This document shows positions 1-11,976 of a stretch of DNA of 64,000 nucleotides, piece by piece (position 1 is the first letter of the stretch; each line of letters begins with the position of its first letter). This stretch comes from Chrysemys picta bellii. Taxonomy: Eukaryota; Chordata; Testudines; Emydidae. The DNA is taken from the NCBI RefSeq assembly GCF_011386835.1, contig NC_088792.1, forward strand, positions 59,152,081-59,216,080, read 5' to 3'. The position numbers and the translations under genes were made by a program. The notes beneath the pieces were generated by a model. That model worked only from the letters and a program-made list of their open reading frames with translations, searched no databases and was not told the DNA's origin.

Positions 1-149
1 GCTATTCCATGGGAAGGATAAGAGCCTTACACCAGAAATCACCTTTACACAGTAGTGATCCTCCACAGCTGAGCTAGGCTAGGGCCACATTCTGCTGTGC
101 ACAGAAACAGCCACACCACCCCAAAAAATCTGTCCCTTAGAATGCATTT

Positions 150-1925
150 ATATTGTGAAATTGCAGAAATACTAATTGCAGTCTGTTACCTATCATTTAA
201 ATCAGTATCTGTACCAGATGACTGGAGGATAGCTAATGTGATGCCAATTTTTAAAAAAGGCTCCAGCGGTGATCCCAGCAATTACAGCCCAGTAAGCCTA
301 AATTCAGTACCATGCAGATTGGTTGAAACGATAGTTAAGAACAGAATTATCAGACACATAGATGAACATGATTTGTTGAGGAAGAGTCAACATGGTTTTT
401 GTAAAGGAAAATCATGCCTCACCAATCTACTAGAATTCTTCTTTCAGCAAGCATGTGGACACGGGGAATCCAGTGGATATAGTGTACTTAGATTTTCAGA
501 AAGCCCTTGACAGGGTCACTCTTAAGCAAAGTAAGCTGTCATGGGATAAGAGGGAAGGTCCTCTCATGGACTGGTAACTGGTTAAAAGATAGGAAACAAA
601 GAGTACGAATAAATGGTCAATTTTCAGAATGGAGAGAGGTAAATAGTGGTGTCCCCCAGGGGTCTGTACTGGGACCAGTGCTATTCAACATGTTCATAAA
701 TGATCTGGAAAAAGGGGTAAAGTGAGGTGGCAAAATTTGCAGATGATACAAAACTACTCAAGATAGTTAAGTCCAAAGCAAATTGAAAAGAGTTACAAAG
801 AGATCTCACAAAACTGGGTGACTGGGCAACAAAGTGGCAGATGAAATTCAATGTTGATAAATGCAAAGTAATGCACATTGGAAAACGTAATCCCAACTAT
901 ACATACCAAATAATGGGGATAGAAAGAGATCTTGGAGTCATTGTGAATAGTTCTCTGAAAACATCCACTCAATGTGCAGTGGCAATCAAAAAAGCTAATG
1001 GAATGTTGGGAATCATTAGGAAAGGGATAGATAATAAGACAGAAAATATCATATTGCCTCTATATAAATCCCTGGTACTCCCACATCTTGAATACTGTGT
1101 GCAGATCTGGTCACCCCATCTCAAAAAAGACATTTTGGAATTGTAAAAGGTATAGAAAAGGGCAACAAAAATGATTAGGGGTATGGAACAGCTTCCATAT
1201 GGGGAGAGATTCATAAGACTGGGACTTTTCAACTTTGAAAAGAGATGACTAAGGGGAGATATGATAGAGGTCTATACAATCATGACTGGTGTGGAGAAAG
1301 TAAATAAGGAAGTGTTATTTACTCCTTCTCATAACACAAGAACTAGGGATCACCAAATGAAATTAATAGGCAGCAGGTTTAAAACTAACTCAAGGAAGTA
1401 TTTCTTCACACAATGCACAGTCAACCTGTGGAACTCTTTGCCAAAGGATGTTGTGAAGGCCAAGTCTATAGCAGGGTTAAAAAAACAACTAGATAAGTTT
1501 GTGAAGGATAGGTTCATCAATGGCTATTAGCCAGGATGGGCAGGGATGCAAAACCATGTGCTCTCTCTATATGTATAGATGGAGATATACCTATCTCATA
1601 GAGCTGGAAGGGACCCTAAAAGGTCAGAGAGTCCAGCCCTGTGCCTTCACTAGCAGGACCAAGTACTGATTTTGCCCCAGATCCCTAAGTGGCTCCCTTA
1701 AGGATTGAACTCACAACTCTGGGTTTAGTAGGCTAATGCTCAAACCACTGAGCTAGCCTTAGCCTCTGTTTGCCAGAAGCTGGGAATTGGTAACAGAACA
1801 CTTGATGATTACCTGTTCTGTTCATTCCCTCTGAAGCACCTGCATTGGCCACTGTCGGAAGACAGGATACTGGGCTAGATGGGCCAATAGTCTGACACAG
1901 TATGGCTATTCTTATGTTCTTATGC
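150..1925 (+). mobile_element. CR1 LINE, 5'-truncated, RT portion and 3' UTR
   Basis: The sequence reads as the C-terminal half of a CR1 (jockey-superfamily) ORF2 reverse transcriptase. Visible pieces are VPDDWRIANVMPIFKKGS near 210-260, [47 protein letters not shown] near 650-705, and KFADDTKLLKIVK-like sequence after 730. The C-terminal CR1 region follows, ending INGY* at 1530. The 3' UTR ends in the CR1-typical TTCTTATGTTCTTATG near 1925. The frame is broken several times, for example near 500, at 723-725 and at 1144. The N-terminal endonuclease is absent, so the copy is dead. A SINE sits inside its 3' UTR. The exact 5' boundary is uncertain. Confidence 0.93.
1566..1758 (-). mobile_element. 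tRNA-derived SINE (tortoise type), nested in CR1
   Basis: Read on the minus strand, a tRNA-like head begins near 1758 with a box A-like GGCTAGCTCAGTGGTTTGAG and a box B-like GAGTTGTGAGTTCAATCC. It continues into a CR1-like tail ending near 1581 with GGTATATCTCC. CR1 3' UTR sequence continues on both sides, so the SINE inserted after the CR1. It shares its tail type with the copy at 43668-43854. Confidence 0.85.
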
Positions 1926-2270
1926 TGTTTGAGCATTTGACAGTTCTCTGTTGCTTAGAAACATACCTTATACTTTTATTTTTAATCTCAATGTGATGAT
2001 GTCGAGCTGAGAAATCTCTGTAATTCCAATTTATAAAATGAGGAAAACACTTTTTTGGTGACATAAATTTTTCTCCGGTATTCTTAACAATGAATGAAAG
2101 AAATACAGAAATAAACCATTTTAAACAGTATTCCAAATAAATGTTTTAATTCCAGATTTGAGATCAGAAGGACAATTTTTCCCCCCAGCAGGCTGATTTT
2201 TGAAAACCAGACTGTTTGAAGCTGTTCATGGGTTCATTAAAGACAGAATAACAAGTATCTGGAAGATCAT

Positions 2271-3595
2271 AAGATGTTAGGATCTAGCCAGCCTGAATTC
2301 TGCAAAGGAAAATCATGTCTCACTAATCGCTTAGAATTCTTTGAACATGTCAGTAGTGGATAAGGAAGAACAGCTGACACAATTGGTTTAGACTTTCACA
2401 GGGGCTTTGACTGCTACTAAAGAAATTAAATCATCATGGGGTGAGAGGCAAAGTGTTGTAATGCATCAAATGCTTGGCTAGGAGACAGAAAGTAAAGAGT
2501 AATTTTTATCATGGCAAAGGTAACAAACGGTGCCTCAAAGGTCCGTAGTAGGTTCAGTGTTATTTAATATGTTTATTAATGATCTGGAAAGGGGGGTGAA
2601 TAGTGAGTAGCAAAATTTAGGCTATTTTTGGTTAGTTATCACCAGAGAGGACTGAGTGGAACTTCAGAGAGAATTAAACCAGCTAGGTGGAAGAGCAACT
2701 TGATGGGAACTGAAGTTCAATGCTGATAAAATGCACATTGGAGGGAAAAAGTTGAACTACTCATACATTTTTCAGGGATCTAAATTAACAGTATCAACTC
2801 AAGAAAGAAATCTGGGGATCATTGTTAACAGCTCAATGAAGACTTCTGCTCTATGTGCAGCTATAGTAAAAAAGCAAACAAGAAGTTAGGATGCATAAGG
2901 AATAGGATAGTGAATAATACAAAGAATAGTATAATACCTTTATATAAATCAATGGTGCATCCTTATCTGCAGCACTGTGTGCTGTGCTGATCACCCCATT
3001 TTCAAAAAGCTATTACAGAACTAAAGGGAGGCGGGCTCAGAGAACGGTGATGAGAATGATCAAGGGCACCAAAAAACACACGAGAGATTGAAAAGATTGG
3101 GACTCTTGACCTTAGATGGAGACGAGTAAGAGGGAACATGATAAAGCATATAAAACAATCATGGTATGGAAAAGGTAGTTCAAGATCTTCAGTAATACAA
3201 GAACAAAGACAAAAATTGAAAACTGAGAAAGGAAATGTATTAAACATTGCCACAGAAGTCATTGAGACCAAGAACTTAACAAGATTCAAAAAGAGATTGT
3301 TTATTTATATGGATAGCAAGAATATCCCACATTATCATTATTAACAACAAAATTTGGAAAGGATATTAAACCTCATTCTTCAGGTTTTAAGCCAATCTCT
3401 AACTTTTAGAGACAAAGATGAGACCTAATGTGTGTATATGTGTGTTGGGAGGCAGAGGTGGGGTGGGCAGATTATCCCAGACCTTTCTACAGTCGAGTTC
3501 TTTCACCTTCTTGGAGGGATCTACTACCAGTCACTCTCAGAAACAGGACACTGGACTAGATGGATTTCAAGTCCGATTCCGTATGTCAGTTCCTA
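2271..3595 (+). mobile_element. old, decayed CR1 LINE fragment
   Basis: Diverged CR1 ORF2 sequence. Recognisable pieces are FCKGKSCLTN near 2300, [11 protein letters not shown] near 2560-2600, NNTKNSIIPLYKSMVHP near 2910-2960, and the 3' UTR motif ACTGGACTAGATGGA near 3551. It carries many stops, frameshifts and deletions. It is clearly older than the copies at 150-1925 and 60976-62194. The CR1 tail octamers are no longer recognisable. Confidence 0.85.
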
Positions 3596-3737
3596 AGTTG
3601 TGATGTGAGAATGAATCCAAAGGAAGATGGATTAGTGAGCAGAGAAACCAGGTGAAGTGATCAAAGTTGCAAGATAATATGTTTAAAGATCCATGGATTT
3701 TCAATTTGGCATGTGGGTATCCCTTCTACGTAGGTGG

Positions 3738-3790
3738 TTCTGTGTGTGTGGGTAATGATATATATACACAGACACATATTATATATATGT
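3738..3790. repeat. (TG)n/(TA)n-rich simple repeat
   Basis: Short low-complexity tract of TG, then TATA/CACA, then TATATA units in the HDAC9 intron. It has no other visible role. Confidence 0.6.
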
Positions 3791-5627
3791 AAAATATGGT
3801 CAATTTCTGCTCTTAGCTTAATCCTTGCAATCCTGTTGAAGTCAATGGTTTGCATGAATATAAATGAAAGAAGATGGTCTGTTAAAATCAACACAATTGT
3901 CAAAATCCCTAAAAACTGTTCTTTAATAACTTTTCTATACATAAAAATAGCATGACTTTATAGTCTGATATATTGTGATCTTCCAGGGCTTTAAGTGGAT
4001 TTAGTAAAAAGATGGGACTCTCCCCTTTGAAATGGTTGGAAGCTCTGAAGGGTAGGAAGCTAATGGACCTGTAACCTGTCACTGGTATAGGACCTAATAC
4101 TGCCCATCCTGATCCTTCCAGATGGGGGATAAATTAGAATATGGGAGAATTCACATTGGGGTAAAGATGGCTTTGTTTATCTGGCCTGTTGTCTATGGCA
4201 CAAAATGGCAGCTATTTGAAACGGCTCAGAAGTTTGAAATATTAGATGCATCCTCTGGGGAGATGGATTAGCAGAGTTCAGGTGAGACAGTCAAGAATCA
4301 TAGAAAAGCCAATACATCAAGTATAGAATCATATGAATGCTATGATAAGCCTTGTGGAGAGGCTATGCTAGGAGGCTCTCTCTTCACCTCCAGTGGTAGC
4401 AGATAGGCTTCTATTCTGGGACCCATTTCCATTGCAACTGATGTGCAGTCTTGGGGGCAAATGCTATGAAAGCCCAATGTTATACAACACACCCCTACTG
4501 TCTCATACAAATCAACCATCCTAAGACAATTTGTCTATCTGTACCTTGATTTTTGTACATTTTCTCTGTTTGCCTTAATATACGTGTTGTATACGCAGCG
4601 ATGACTCACTTTGAGATGTTGTAATGAGTGCATATTTACGACAGAGTCAGTGGGGCATTTATACCCTATCACGTGGAATTCAGTGCACCACACTGAGTAG
4701 TGAGCCATGTGTTAGTGATCTCAAGAGAGGACTGGGACTCCTTCATCAGGCTGCATAGCTCATTGGAGCATTTAAAAAACACCAGTGAAAAATTGAACCT
4801 ACTTTTTCCCTAAAATTTCCATGAACATAGAAATATGCCATGTGTTGCAATGGGCAGTTTGTCTGGAAATAGATACACCAATCCTATCCAGCCCTGCTCC
4901 TGCCACATTTTCAAACATACCAACACAGAGCTGTATGCATGGGTGTACACTTCTGCAGAGCTCCCATAAATTCCATTCCCTTTCAACTCCCAGGAGCAGC
5001 AGAACATGAGTGGTTACGTTGCATATGAGACCCTCCACAGCGTGGGGAAGGAGGAAGGATTTGTGCTTTATGGATTAATAATCCAAACACATTGTAAAAC
5101 ATTTTATGGAAAGTAGTTAGTTAGAAGACATTTGCTTTTTCATATCACGCTCATTTTATTTTATTTTTTTCAAAATACCAGAAGTGATTAGTGATTGGAT
5201 TAATAACCTGTATAAATTCTTTTAAAGAGACACTACTGAATTTTCATTGGAGGAGCCTTAAATAAAGTCCAGATTCAGTTAAAGTTCTTTGGCTTCCTTG
5301 CTGCAGAAACCCATGTAAGGCTATGCAAGCCCCACATAATTAATTTTCTATGGCTTGCATGAGAGCTTCCACTTCCTGGGGGAGGTTTTATTGAATCCAA
5401 ACATTAAGTGAGATTTATTGGTAAAGCCTCTTTTTGGTTTAGCCCTCCTCTCATGTAAAAAATGTCTTGAACTGCCTTTTTTTTTTTCAACTGAAGTTCC
5501 AAGTTTAGATATTGTTTGTCAAATTATTTCTTAGGAAAAAAATGGCCACGTCCAAATTCTTAAGCCTTTCAACAATGAGGTTTCTAATACAATCTCTGAC
5601 AATTCCTTATATAGTGGATGCTGATAG

Positions 5628-5690
5628 TGGGGCAGATCCTCCGCTGACGTAACTTGTCATAGAGCTATGGCAGTTTGCACCAGCTGTACA
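5628..5690. repeat. degenerate palindromic repeat, subtype with TTGTCATAG core
   Basis: GGGCAGATCCTCCGCTGACG followed by AACTTGTCATAG resembles the left arm of the copies at 26882 and 56998 (GATCCTCAGCTGGAGTAAAT). The right arm is not clear, so this is a partial copy. Confidence 0.55.
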
Positions 5691-6310
5691 TCTTTAACAG
5701 TCGGTTTTGGTTTTGCCTGAGCGGAATGTCTCCCAGATGATTTTTAATAAAGGATAGGTATCTAATCTGATTATATATTATTAATAGATACCTGCTGTAT
5801 GGCAGCGATCTGCTATTCAAATTCAGAATTTGGTCTTAGAAATGTTAGGAAGACATGCACTGTCGTTATGAAAGTGCAGAAGCAAAAATCAGAGGACTGG
5901 ACTGTCAGCTAACTACATGGTAACTATTTGGTTTTAATGGTATGGTCCCATTTGAAGAAGAGTAATTTATTTTTAGTTGCAAATGCTTGAAAAATAAAAG
6001 TATCACAGCTAATTTTTTCATTAAATTATTTGACTTTGCTGACACAATGCATGTACATTTCTGAACCTAAAGTTATAAAATATTCTGACATATTTTAATA
6101 TAAACAGGAACATTTGCAGTGATTGCTTAGATCTAAAATGTTTTTCCACTTGACATTTGTTTATACTTCCTAAGAAAGAAACTCTATTTATGGATAACTG
6201 AATAACACAAATAAACATCAGAGAGAGCTGAAAAATCAGCTTTGATTATGCATGAAAATCTACAATGTCATTGTGTACTCTTGCGCTGTATTCTGATTGC
6301 CTGTTTATTT

Positions 6311-6316
6311 TTACAG
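6311..6316 (+). promoter_or_regulatory. HDAC9: splice acceptor of HDAC9 last exon
   Basis: TTACAG preceded by a pyrimidine-rich run (CTGTTTATTTTTACAG). Exon base 6317 becomes the third position of an Arg codon, so the exon enters in phase 2. Confidence 0.85.
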
Positions 6317-6356
6317 AGCTGCTGGCGAGCCCATGGAAGAAGAGCCAGCCTTGTGA
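6317..6356 (+). CDS. HDAC9: HDAC9 terminal coding exon (C-terminal 13 residues)
   Basis: HDAC9 is a class IIa histone deacetylase. It acts as a nuclear corepressor for MEF2 and shuttles to the cytoplasm by 14-3-3 binding and a C-terminal export signal. Only the last coding exon lies in the window. After the acceptor at 6316 the phase-2 reading gives AAGEPMEEEPAL followed by TGA at 6354-6356. From memory, human HDAC9 ends in TAGEPMEEEPAL. HDAC4 and HDAC5 end in related but different tails (EEEPPL and EQEPAL types), which makes HDAC9 the best paralogue match. The assignment is strengthened by the following 3' UTR, which still resembles mammalian HDAC9, and by TWIST1 lying downstream in convergent orientation. 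The split codon is probably AG|A (Arg). The exon is too short to be found as an open reading frame. Confidence 0.93.
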
Positions 6357-8250
6357 AGTGCCAAGTCCTCCCTGATATTTCCTGTGTGTGACATCATTGT
6401 GTATCCCCCCAAAGCACCCTCAGACATGTCTTGTCTGCTGCTTGGGTGGCACAGATCAGATGGAACATAAACACTGGGCACAAAACTCTGAACAGCAGCT
6501 TCACTTGTTCTTTGGATGGACTTGAAAGGGCCCTAAAGATTCCTTAAATGTAACCACTACAATTCTAAAGTTACAATAAATCAGGCTTGAGAGAAAGAGC
6601 CTAGTGCATGCTTTTAATATGCTGTGTGACCCACTCACTGACATAAATTGTGAAATAGAAATATTAAAATATTCTACATGATAGATTATTGATAGCTACA
6701 AGAATTGCAACATCCAGCAAAATTCTGGGGAAACTCCACGAATCACTCTTTCTGACATTCTGAAACACTTTTTACTGGGTAATTGTTTTCACACTGTGTT
6801 AAATTGTTAATAGAATTTGTTTTCTGTGCTCAGTGTAATGAAATAATGGATAGCTCATAAACTGTGTCTTATTTAAGGCAACGTACTGAAATCTTGTTTG
6901 GATAAATTAAAGACGTAAATTAGGATGAGGGAATTTTAGCTAAAAAGAAAGCACTGCTTACTGTACTTTAAGTCCCCCAAAGTACTGTGCTTAGTGGTGC
7001 TTTATTTTATCTCTTTCTAGAATTATATCCCTGTTTAATGTATAATTTTATATCAATAACACCATAATCAAGGTTCTCTACAAGAGTGATCTTCTGCCTT
7101 TTTAAAAATGCTGCACTCTGCATAGTTGACAGTAGCTTTCAGCATATGTGCATTAGAGACTCAAATAATCTCTGAAAAATGGATGACTTTTCAAAAGTTG
7201 TTTCAGTTTATTTTGCATCCTGACTTTCAGAAGAAAAAGTATCTGTGTGCAGCTCATTGGAAGCTCAGGTGTTTCTGCAGTGATCATTTGTTGAGAGGTT
7301 TTTTTTACATCACCATCTGAATGCAAACAGATTATTTTCATTACTGCAGACCCACAGAAGTTAGTGTTGCTTAAAAAGTTTCAAAGGGTTTAGTCTATAT
7401 TTTAGATCCTTTAAAGCAAAATGTCCTTGAAAAGTGACTTTAACTCCTTAAATTAATGTTTGAGAGCGTAACATAGAATTGTGCCTTTAGCTGATAATGA
7501 ACACCTAAACTATTACACATGTTGCCTTACTGTCAGAGAAGGTAAAAGGGAACAGGGCATTTATGTAGAATACTTTAAATAAACACAAATTGTGATACAG
7601 CAAGTTTAGTTTTGTTTACAACTTGCCCCCCACCACCAGTCAACCCTGGGAGCTGTTTTACTTACCTTGAAGAATTCTACTTGCAGTATTTGAAAGCTGG
7701 CTTTGCTTTTGAAAGTAAGTGATGTTCATTTTTTATATATTTTCCAAACTCAAAGGATATATTAAAGCCATAAGTGAAGACTGTCATGCTTTTTATTCAG
7801 AAATCTGAAAGAAACCTTAATTAAAACAAGATTTTGGGGAATGCCATGATATGAAAGATATGGAACAATATGGTTTCAGTTATAGGGGACTCAAACCTGT
7901 AAATCAAAGATGAAAGATTTCACTCAAATAGAATTATATAATTCTCTTTTGTTATGCAGTCAGACTATATTTTTCAAGCATTTGGGTTTGTTTACAATTA
8001 GCATTTTAATTTTAAAGACTTTTATTACTTATACAAAAAGTCTCTTGGAAATCTTGGAAATTTGAGGCACTCTTTGAAATAGGAAATCTGAAAGGAATGT
8101 AATTTCCTATAACATGAAGTAGACTTCTATTCTATTTTGAAAGAGTTATGTTAAAATGGATATATACCATTCATTAATTTTAAAAATAAAATAAAATTCT
8201 ACCCACACTTTTATGAGCTAATTCCTGCTTGTTTTACTAATGCAAATAGT
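6357..8250 (+). other. HDAC9: HDAC9 3' UTR (3' limit uncertain)
   Basis: Sequence after the stop keeps blocks I recognise from the mammalian HDAC9 3' UTR, for example GACATCATTGTGTATCCCCC near 6392, a GGAACATAAACACTGGGCAC-like block near 6461, GTTCTTTGGATGGACTTGAA near 6508, and CTTTTAATATGCTG-GTGACCCACTC near 6612. This similarity is from memory, not alignment. It seems to run at least to about 6850. Possible AATAAA signals occur at 6575-6580, near 7578 and near 8188, and which one is used cannot be decided here. No interspersed repeat is seen between 6357 and 8250, as expected for a long conserved UTR. Confidence 0.7.
6575..6580 (+). terminator. HDAC9: candidate proximal poly(A) signal AATAAA of HDAC9
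   Basis: AATAAA 219 bases after the HDAC9 stop codon. The human counterpart at this point reads, as I recall it, AGTAAA-like, so this signal may be turtle-specific or unused. UTR-like conservation continues past it. Confidence 0.4.
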
Positions 8251-8257
8251 CCCAACA

Positions 8258-8350
8258 GGCTAAATTCATTCGGGTGTAATTCTCTCCCATGGAATTACAC
8301 CAAAGCTGAATATAGTCCATTGACTCGAATGGGACTATTCGGATAAATAA
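8258..8350. repeat. palindromic repeat copy
   Basis: Inverted arms GGTGTAATTC...GAATTACACC at 8273-8308, then ATAGTCCATTGACTCGAATG and GGGACTATTC, which pair across the centre. It belongs to the family with a TTGACTTCAATGGGA-like core found throughout the window. Confidence 0.7.
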
Positions 8351-8642
8351 AGCAATCAGGATTTGGTCCTGTATTATCAAAGGAGCTTGTCACAACAATC
8401 TTACCTGTCAGTTATTGCAATTTTCTAGTAATCATCAAAGAAACTGTGCTTCAAGGAAACCAAGAACCATGGCTGATGGATTGGGTATTTTAAAAAGTTT
8501 GTCCTGGTTTAAAACAATGTGTAATATTTTAATTGGATACATAATTGAGAAGATTTAAAAATAACCTAAAAATCTATTTGCATTTTCTAGCATATATGCA
8601 AATAAGAATTACTGATCTACAGTAATGTAACTCTGTATTTAT

Positions 8643-8652
8643 GGGGGGGGGG
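8643..8652. repeat. poly-G tract
   Basis: Run of ten G residues. No flanking structure. Confidence 0.8.
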
Positions 8653-8861
8653 AATGTGCAGGCATCAGCTAAGTCAGTCTTGGTAATAGGAATCATTTTA
8701 CAAATTCCAAGACCATTTGGATTAAAAACACATTATTAAATCAATCACACATTCATGCTTTCCTATAGACAGATATTCATATATAAATGTACACTGTTGG
8801 TTCCAGTTAGAATCATTTGGATAAGCAAATGTGCAGATAAACTACACATAGGATTAATTAC

Positions 8862-8943
8862 AGATGAACGTGTGCCTGCTCTTGTTCCCACTGAAGTCAA
8901 TAACAAAACACTCATTGATTTAAATGGAAGGAAGATCAGGCCT
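8862..8943. repeat. palindromic repeat copy
   Basis: GCTCTTGTTCCCACTGAAGT pairs imperfectly with the right side CATTGATTTAAATGGAAGGA and GATCAGGCC. Same family and spacing as the other palindromes in this window. Confidence 0.65.
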
Positions 8944-10429
8944 TCTATTTGCAAGTTCAGAGCACCATTGCTTTTTGATTATACCATTACAAGACACACC
9001 ATAGCCCTGTGGGATGTGACTGAGGCTTATGGAGAATATCAACACTCTCTTTAAAACAAACCAGTGCTTTCTGAGAGGGCAGTTTCACTTGCTGCTGTTT
9101 TATTCTCACCTTGTTTTTTTTAATTTTTATTATCAACAATAGCTCCCTATAGGATGCTGTTAGACTCTCTCCTATTTAAGCACAGATTTTAGCCATATCT
9201 CTTGGTCAATAATCACACTACCCACTTAAAAATGCTTGTTTCCAAAAGTGTTCACTAATTTTAGGTATCTCCATTTTTCAGTCTCCAAGTTTAGACACAT
9301 AAGAACTAATTTACAGAGGAATGGCAGATTTGTAGCGCCCATTGACTTAAACTTGAGTTGGACACGACTGGCACTTCTGAAAATTAGGCCTCCAGTGTCT
9401 AAAGTTGGCCACCAAAAAAAATGAGGCTCACAAAATTAGATTACTTCTGAAAATGTGGGCCTAAATAGTCATACAATGGGACATTCCTATGGGAGCCACG
9501 ATGTCATGGAGAAGGTGGAGACAAAGGAGGTATACAGAGGCCCTGGACCTCCATGTGATTCTCCTACCCACTATGGAAGTCAGAACCGCAGCAAGTTTGG
9601 GGGACTCCCCCACCATTTCTATGGGTGTAAACCCCTGGTTCAGGTGGAAGACCTTGCAGGAAATTCAGAATAGAAACTCATAGTGATTCTAAGCCCCTGT
9701 ATCTGATAAACCAGATGGGAATAGCATGTAGCACAATATGAAGGCCAACTTGTTTTTCTCCACTATAATACCTTTACCGGACTGGGGTGGAAATAACAAT
9801 GAATATTCAACTGCTAATAACTCAGTGTATCCTGTGGTTCATTTTCTGACTTTTCTTGTGGGAATCATATGTGTACTAATTTGCTTTAGTACAAGCTGCA
9901 GCAATTATGGGCCTGATTCTGTGGTTCTTACTTCCCACAAAAGTAATCCAAGTCCACAGAAGTCTGGCCAATGTGAGGACTGCAGGATTGGTCCTTTGCT
10001 TGCATACCTACTTAATTTTACTTACCATGAAAGTGAGGAAACAAGTTTGAGGAAATCAAACCTGAAAAATCCACTAACCTTTCTTATATAAAACTAATAA
10101 AATAACTAGAGAATAAAAATAGCTCTTATATAAGCAAAGATTACTTTGTCTTTTATATTAAAAAAAAAAAAACCAACAAAGCACAGCTAAGGATACGGTG
10201 GCAAAATTATTCTCTGTCTGGAATGTCTTGGGGTTTTTTTTTTCCTGCAGATATCTTGTCTGAGTACAAACTCCCTTAAAAGCTGGGAAGCATAATTGGA
10301 GATGAAATATTAGAAAGGTTGTGCTGCAGCCAACTCCAGAGGTACTGTAGAGACCAAGAATTGGAGACAGACTAGTTTGTGTAGACATACAGCTAAACAC
10401 TTTCAGGGCAATCTGTCTGGAACTAGGAA

Positions 10430-10515
10430 CCCAGGGGACGATTTCCAAAGGCACAAATGGCAATTAGGCACCTAACTCCCATTAACTTGTAGTGCAAAGT
10501 GCCTAACTGCCATCT
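10430..10515. repeat. palindromic repeat, TAGGCACCTAACTCCCATT subtype
   Basis: AATTAGGCACCTAACTCCCA near 10460 pairs with GTGCCTAACTGCC near 10500. A second subtype of the palindrome family, also seen at 17083 and 32697 and split at 22541/24983. Confidence 0.7.
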
Positions 10516-10788
10516 ACACCTCTGAAAATTCCTCTCCCCTTCCAAAAAAAAAAAAATAGCGACAATTAGGTGCACTGCCCTTAAAATGTGCTCCATGTAA
10601 TCATCCCTCTCATCCAAAACCAAAACCAAAATGCACAAGCCTCGAGGAGAGATGGTGTCTAACATGAGAGCTATAGAGAAATAGAAGGTTCTGCTCCAGT
10701 GGTCCTTCCAAAGACCTAAATAACAGTGCACAGTTGTTTTATTTTAAAAGGTCACCCATAAGGCCTGGTGAACCACTGTAAAGTGTGT

Positions 10789-10850
10789 GGGGGGGGGAGG
10801 GAGGAGGGAAGGGTTCTTTTCTTTTCTTTTTTCTTCTTTTTTTTTTCTAG
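10789..10850. repeat. G-rich then polypyrimidine low-complexity tract
   Basis: A run of nine G with GGGAGGGAGGAGGG, then CTTTTCTTTTCTTTT and poly-T on the same strand. Mutational or simple-repeat origin. Confidence 0.7.
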
Positions 10851-10859
10851 ACTCCATAT

Positions 10860-11760
10860 GGAAGTAAAAGAGAATAAATATGTTGATAGGGGGAACCTGC
10901 TGGGAAAGAATTTCTCTTAACTCTGCTACCTGGAATTGGAAGGGTTGGGGGATTTCATTGTTTCTTCAGCTTTTACTTTTTCACTTCACTTATTATGTGT
11001 TTCATTTTAACTATACTTTTATTTGCAGAGTACAAAATCTGTTAGTTCTGACAGAAGCCTCTGTGCTTGATGTGGGAATAAGAATAACTTATCTCCGTCA
11101 CTTCTCACAGAATAAACAATCTTCTTTATTTGCAATTAAATGCTTAGTTTTGTAACAGATCCAAACTGGAGTCAGTATTTTATTAGTTCGATTTCACTGT
11201 CTGTCTGCTGATTGTTGTGACTTTGAAACTAACATTCCTCTCTAACCTCACAAATGGCCCATTTGGGGACTAGCAATGTAATATTTTCATTTGGTCCGAA
11301 GGAGGGAGTTTTGTTCCATGGCATCTTGCTACCAGCTCAGCAGAAGCGAAGTTTTAGGCATCAGTAACTAGCACACCACAAGAGAAAAGTTAAAAACAAA
11401 AGAACTTTCCAGCTGGTACTGCATATACTGTACGTACTCTCCAGCCCCTCCTCATAGAGCTGGATTCTGCAGCTCAGCATTTTATGACCATTTATAAAGT
11501 ATTCTGCATACGAGGCTGCTCAGTTTTAATAGCTGAATGTGACTAATTAAACTGTAACACTCTGGGTCCAGTCATGTAGTATTTGGAGTGTGCATAAGGT
11601 CCGGAGAAATATGAACCATAAACCTTAGGAGCTCTGTCACTATATTATGTGAGAGGTGATTCTTCTCTGCTAAATCTCCAAATGCTTTTCTGGAATTTTA
11701 AGGTACTCCTCATGGTATTTCTGGATATTTGCTGCCTGTAGGCACATCTGCAAAGGCAAA
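10860..11760. other. intergenic, nothing recognised
   Basis: AT-rich sequence without repeat motifs, splice-site patterns or reading frames that I can interpret. Confidence 0.5.
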
Positions 11761-11765
11761 GTTGC

Positions 11766-11848
11766 ATGGAGCCTGATCCAAAGTCCACTGAAGACAATGG
11801 AACATCTTCCATTGACTTCAATGTGCTTTGGATGAGGTCCATTAAGCA
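11766..11848. repeat. palindromic repeat copy, GATCCAAAG subtype
   Basis: CTGATCCAAAGTCCACTGAA pairs with CATTGACTTCAATGTGCTTT and GGATGAGGTCC. One of the best-preserved copies, with about 35-base arms around CATCTTCCATTG. Confidence 0.8.
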
Positions 11849-11976
11849 GCACTGGATCCAGACCTAAACTCTGGATCCAAACATGCCTGAACTTCGGAAA
11901 AGTTCAGAACCAGATTCAGATCTGAACTGAACAGGTCAGGCCCATTTCTATATGAAGTACCATTTCTACCTTAACA

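Larger units (their letters stand above)
1..6316 (+). other. HDAC9: HDAC9 terminal intron (3' part)
   Basis: Everything upstream of the splice acceptor at 6311-6316 should be the last intron of HDAC9. The penultimate HDAC9 exon, which should encode the sequence before the AAGEPMEEEPAL tail, was looked for and not seen, so the intron extends beyond the window. It holds two CR1 copies (about 150-1925 and 2271-3595), one SINE (1566-1758) and one palindromic repeat (5628-5690). The stretch 3600-5620 is otherwise AT-rich sequence in which I recognise nothing. Confidence 0.8.
8351..10420. other. intergenic, degenerate repeats only
   Basis: Between HDAC9 and the Penelope fragment. A longer degenerate palindrome lies near 9290-9430 (GCCCATTGACTTAAACTTGA core, ending GAAAATGTGGGCC) and another at 9905-9995 (GGGCCTGATTCTGTG to GCAGGATTGGTCC). 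The stretch 9450-9660 has two short overlapping reading frames without recognisable similarity, and I do not call them genes. Confidence 0.5.

Noticed and set aside
1740..1758. tRNA-like box A and box B sequences (also at 43830 and 61510)
   Set aside because: These are SINE heads: followed by CR1-like tails, with no intact cloverleaf, and repeated in three places.
1..6316. Search for the HDAC9 penultimate exon
   Set aside because: No sequence encoding the expected residues before the tail with splice sites was seen. It should lie left of the window.
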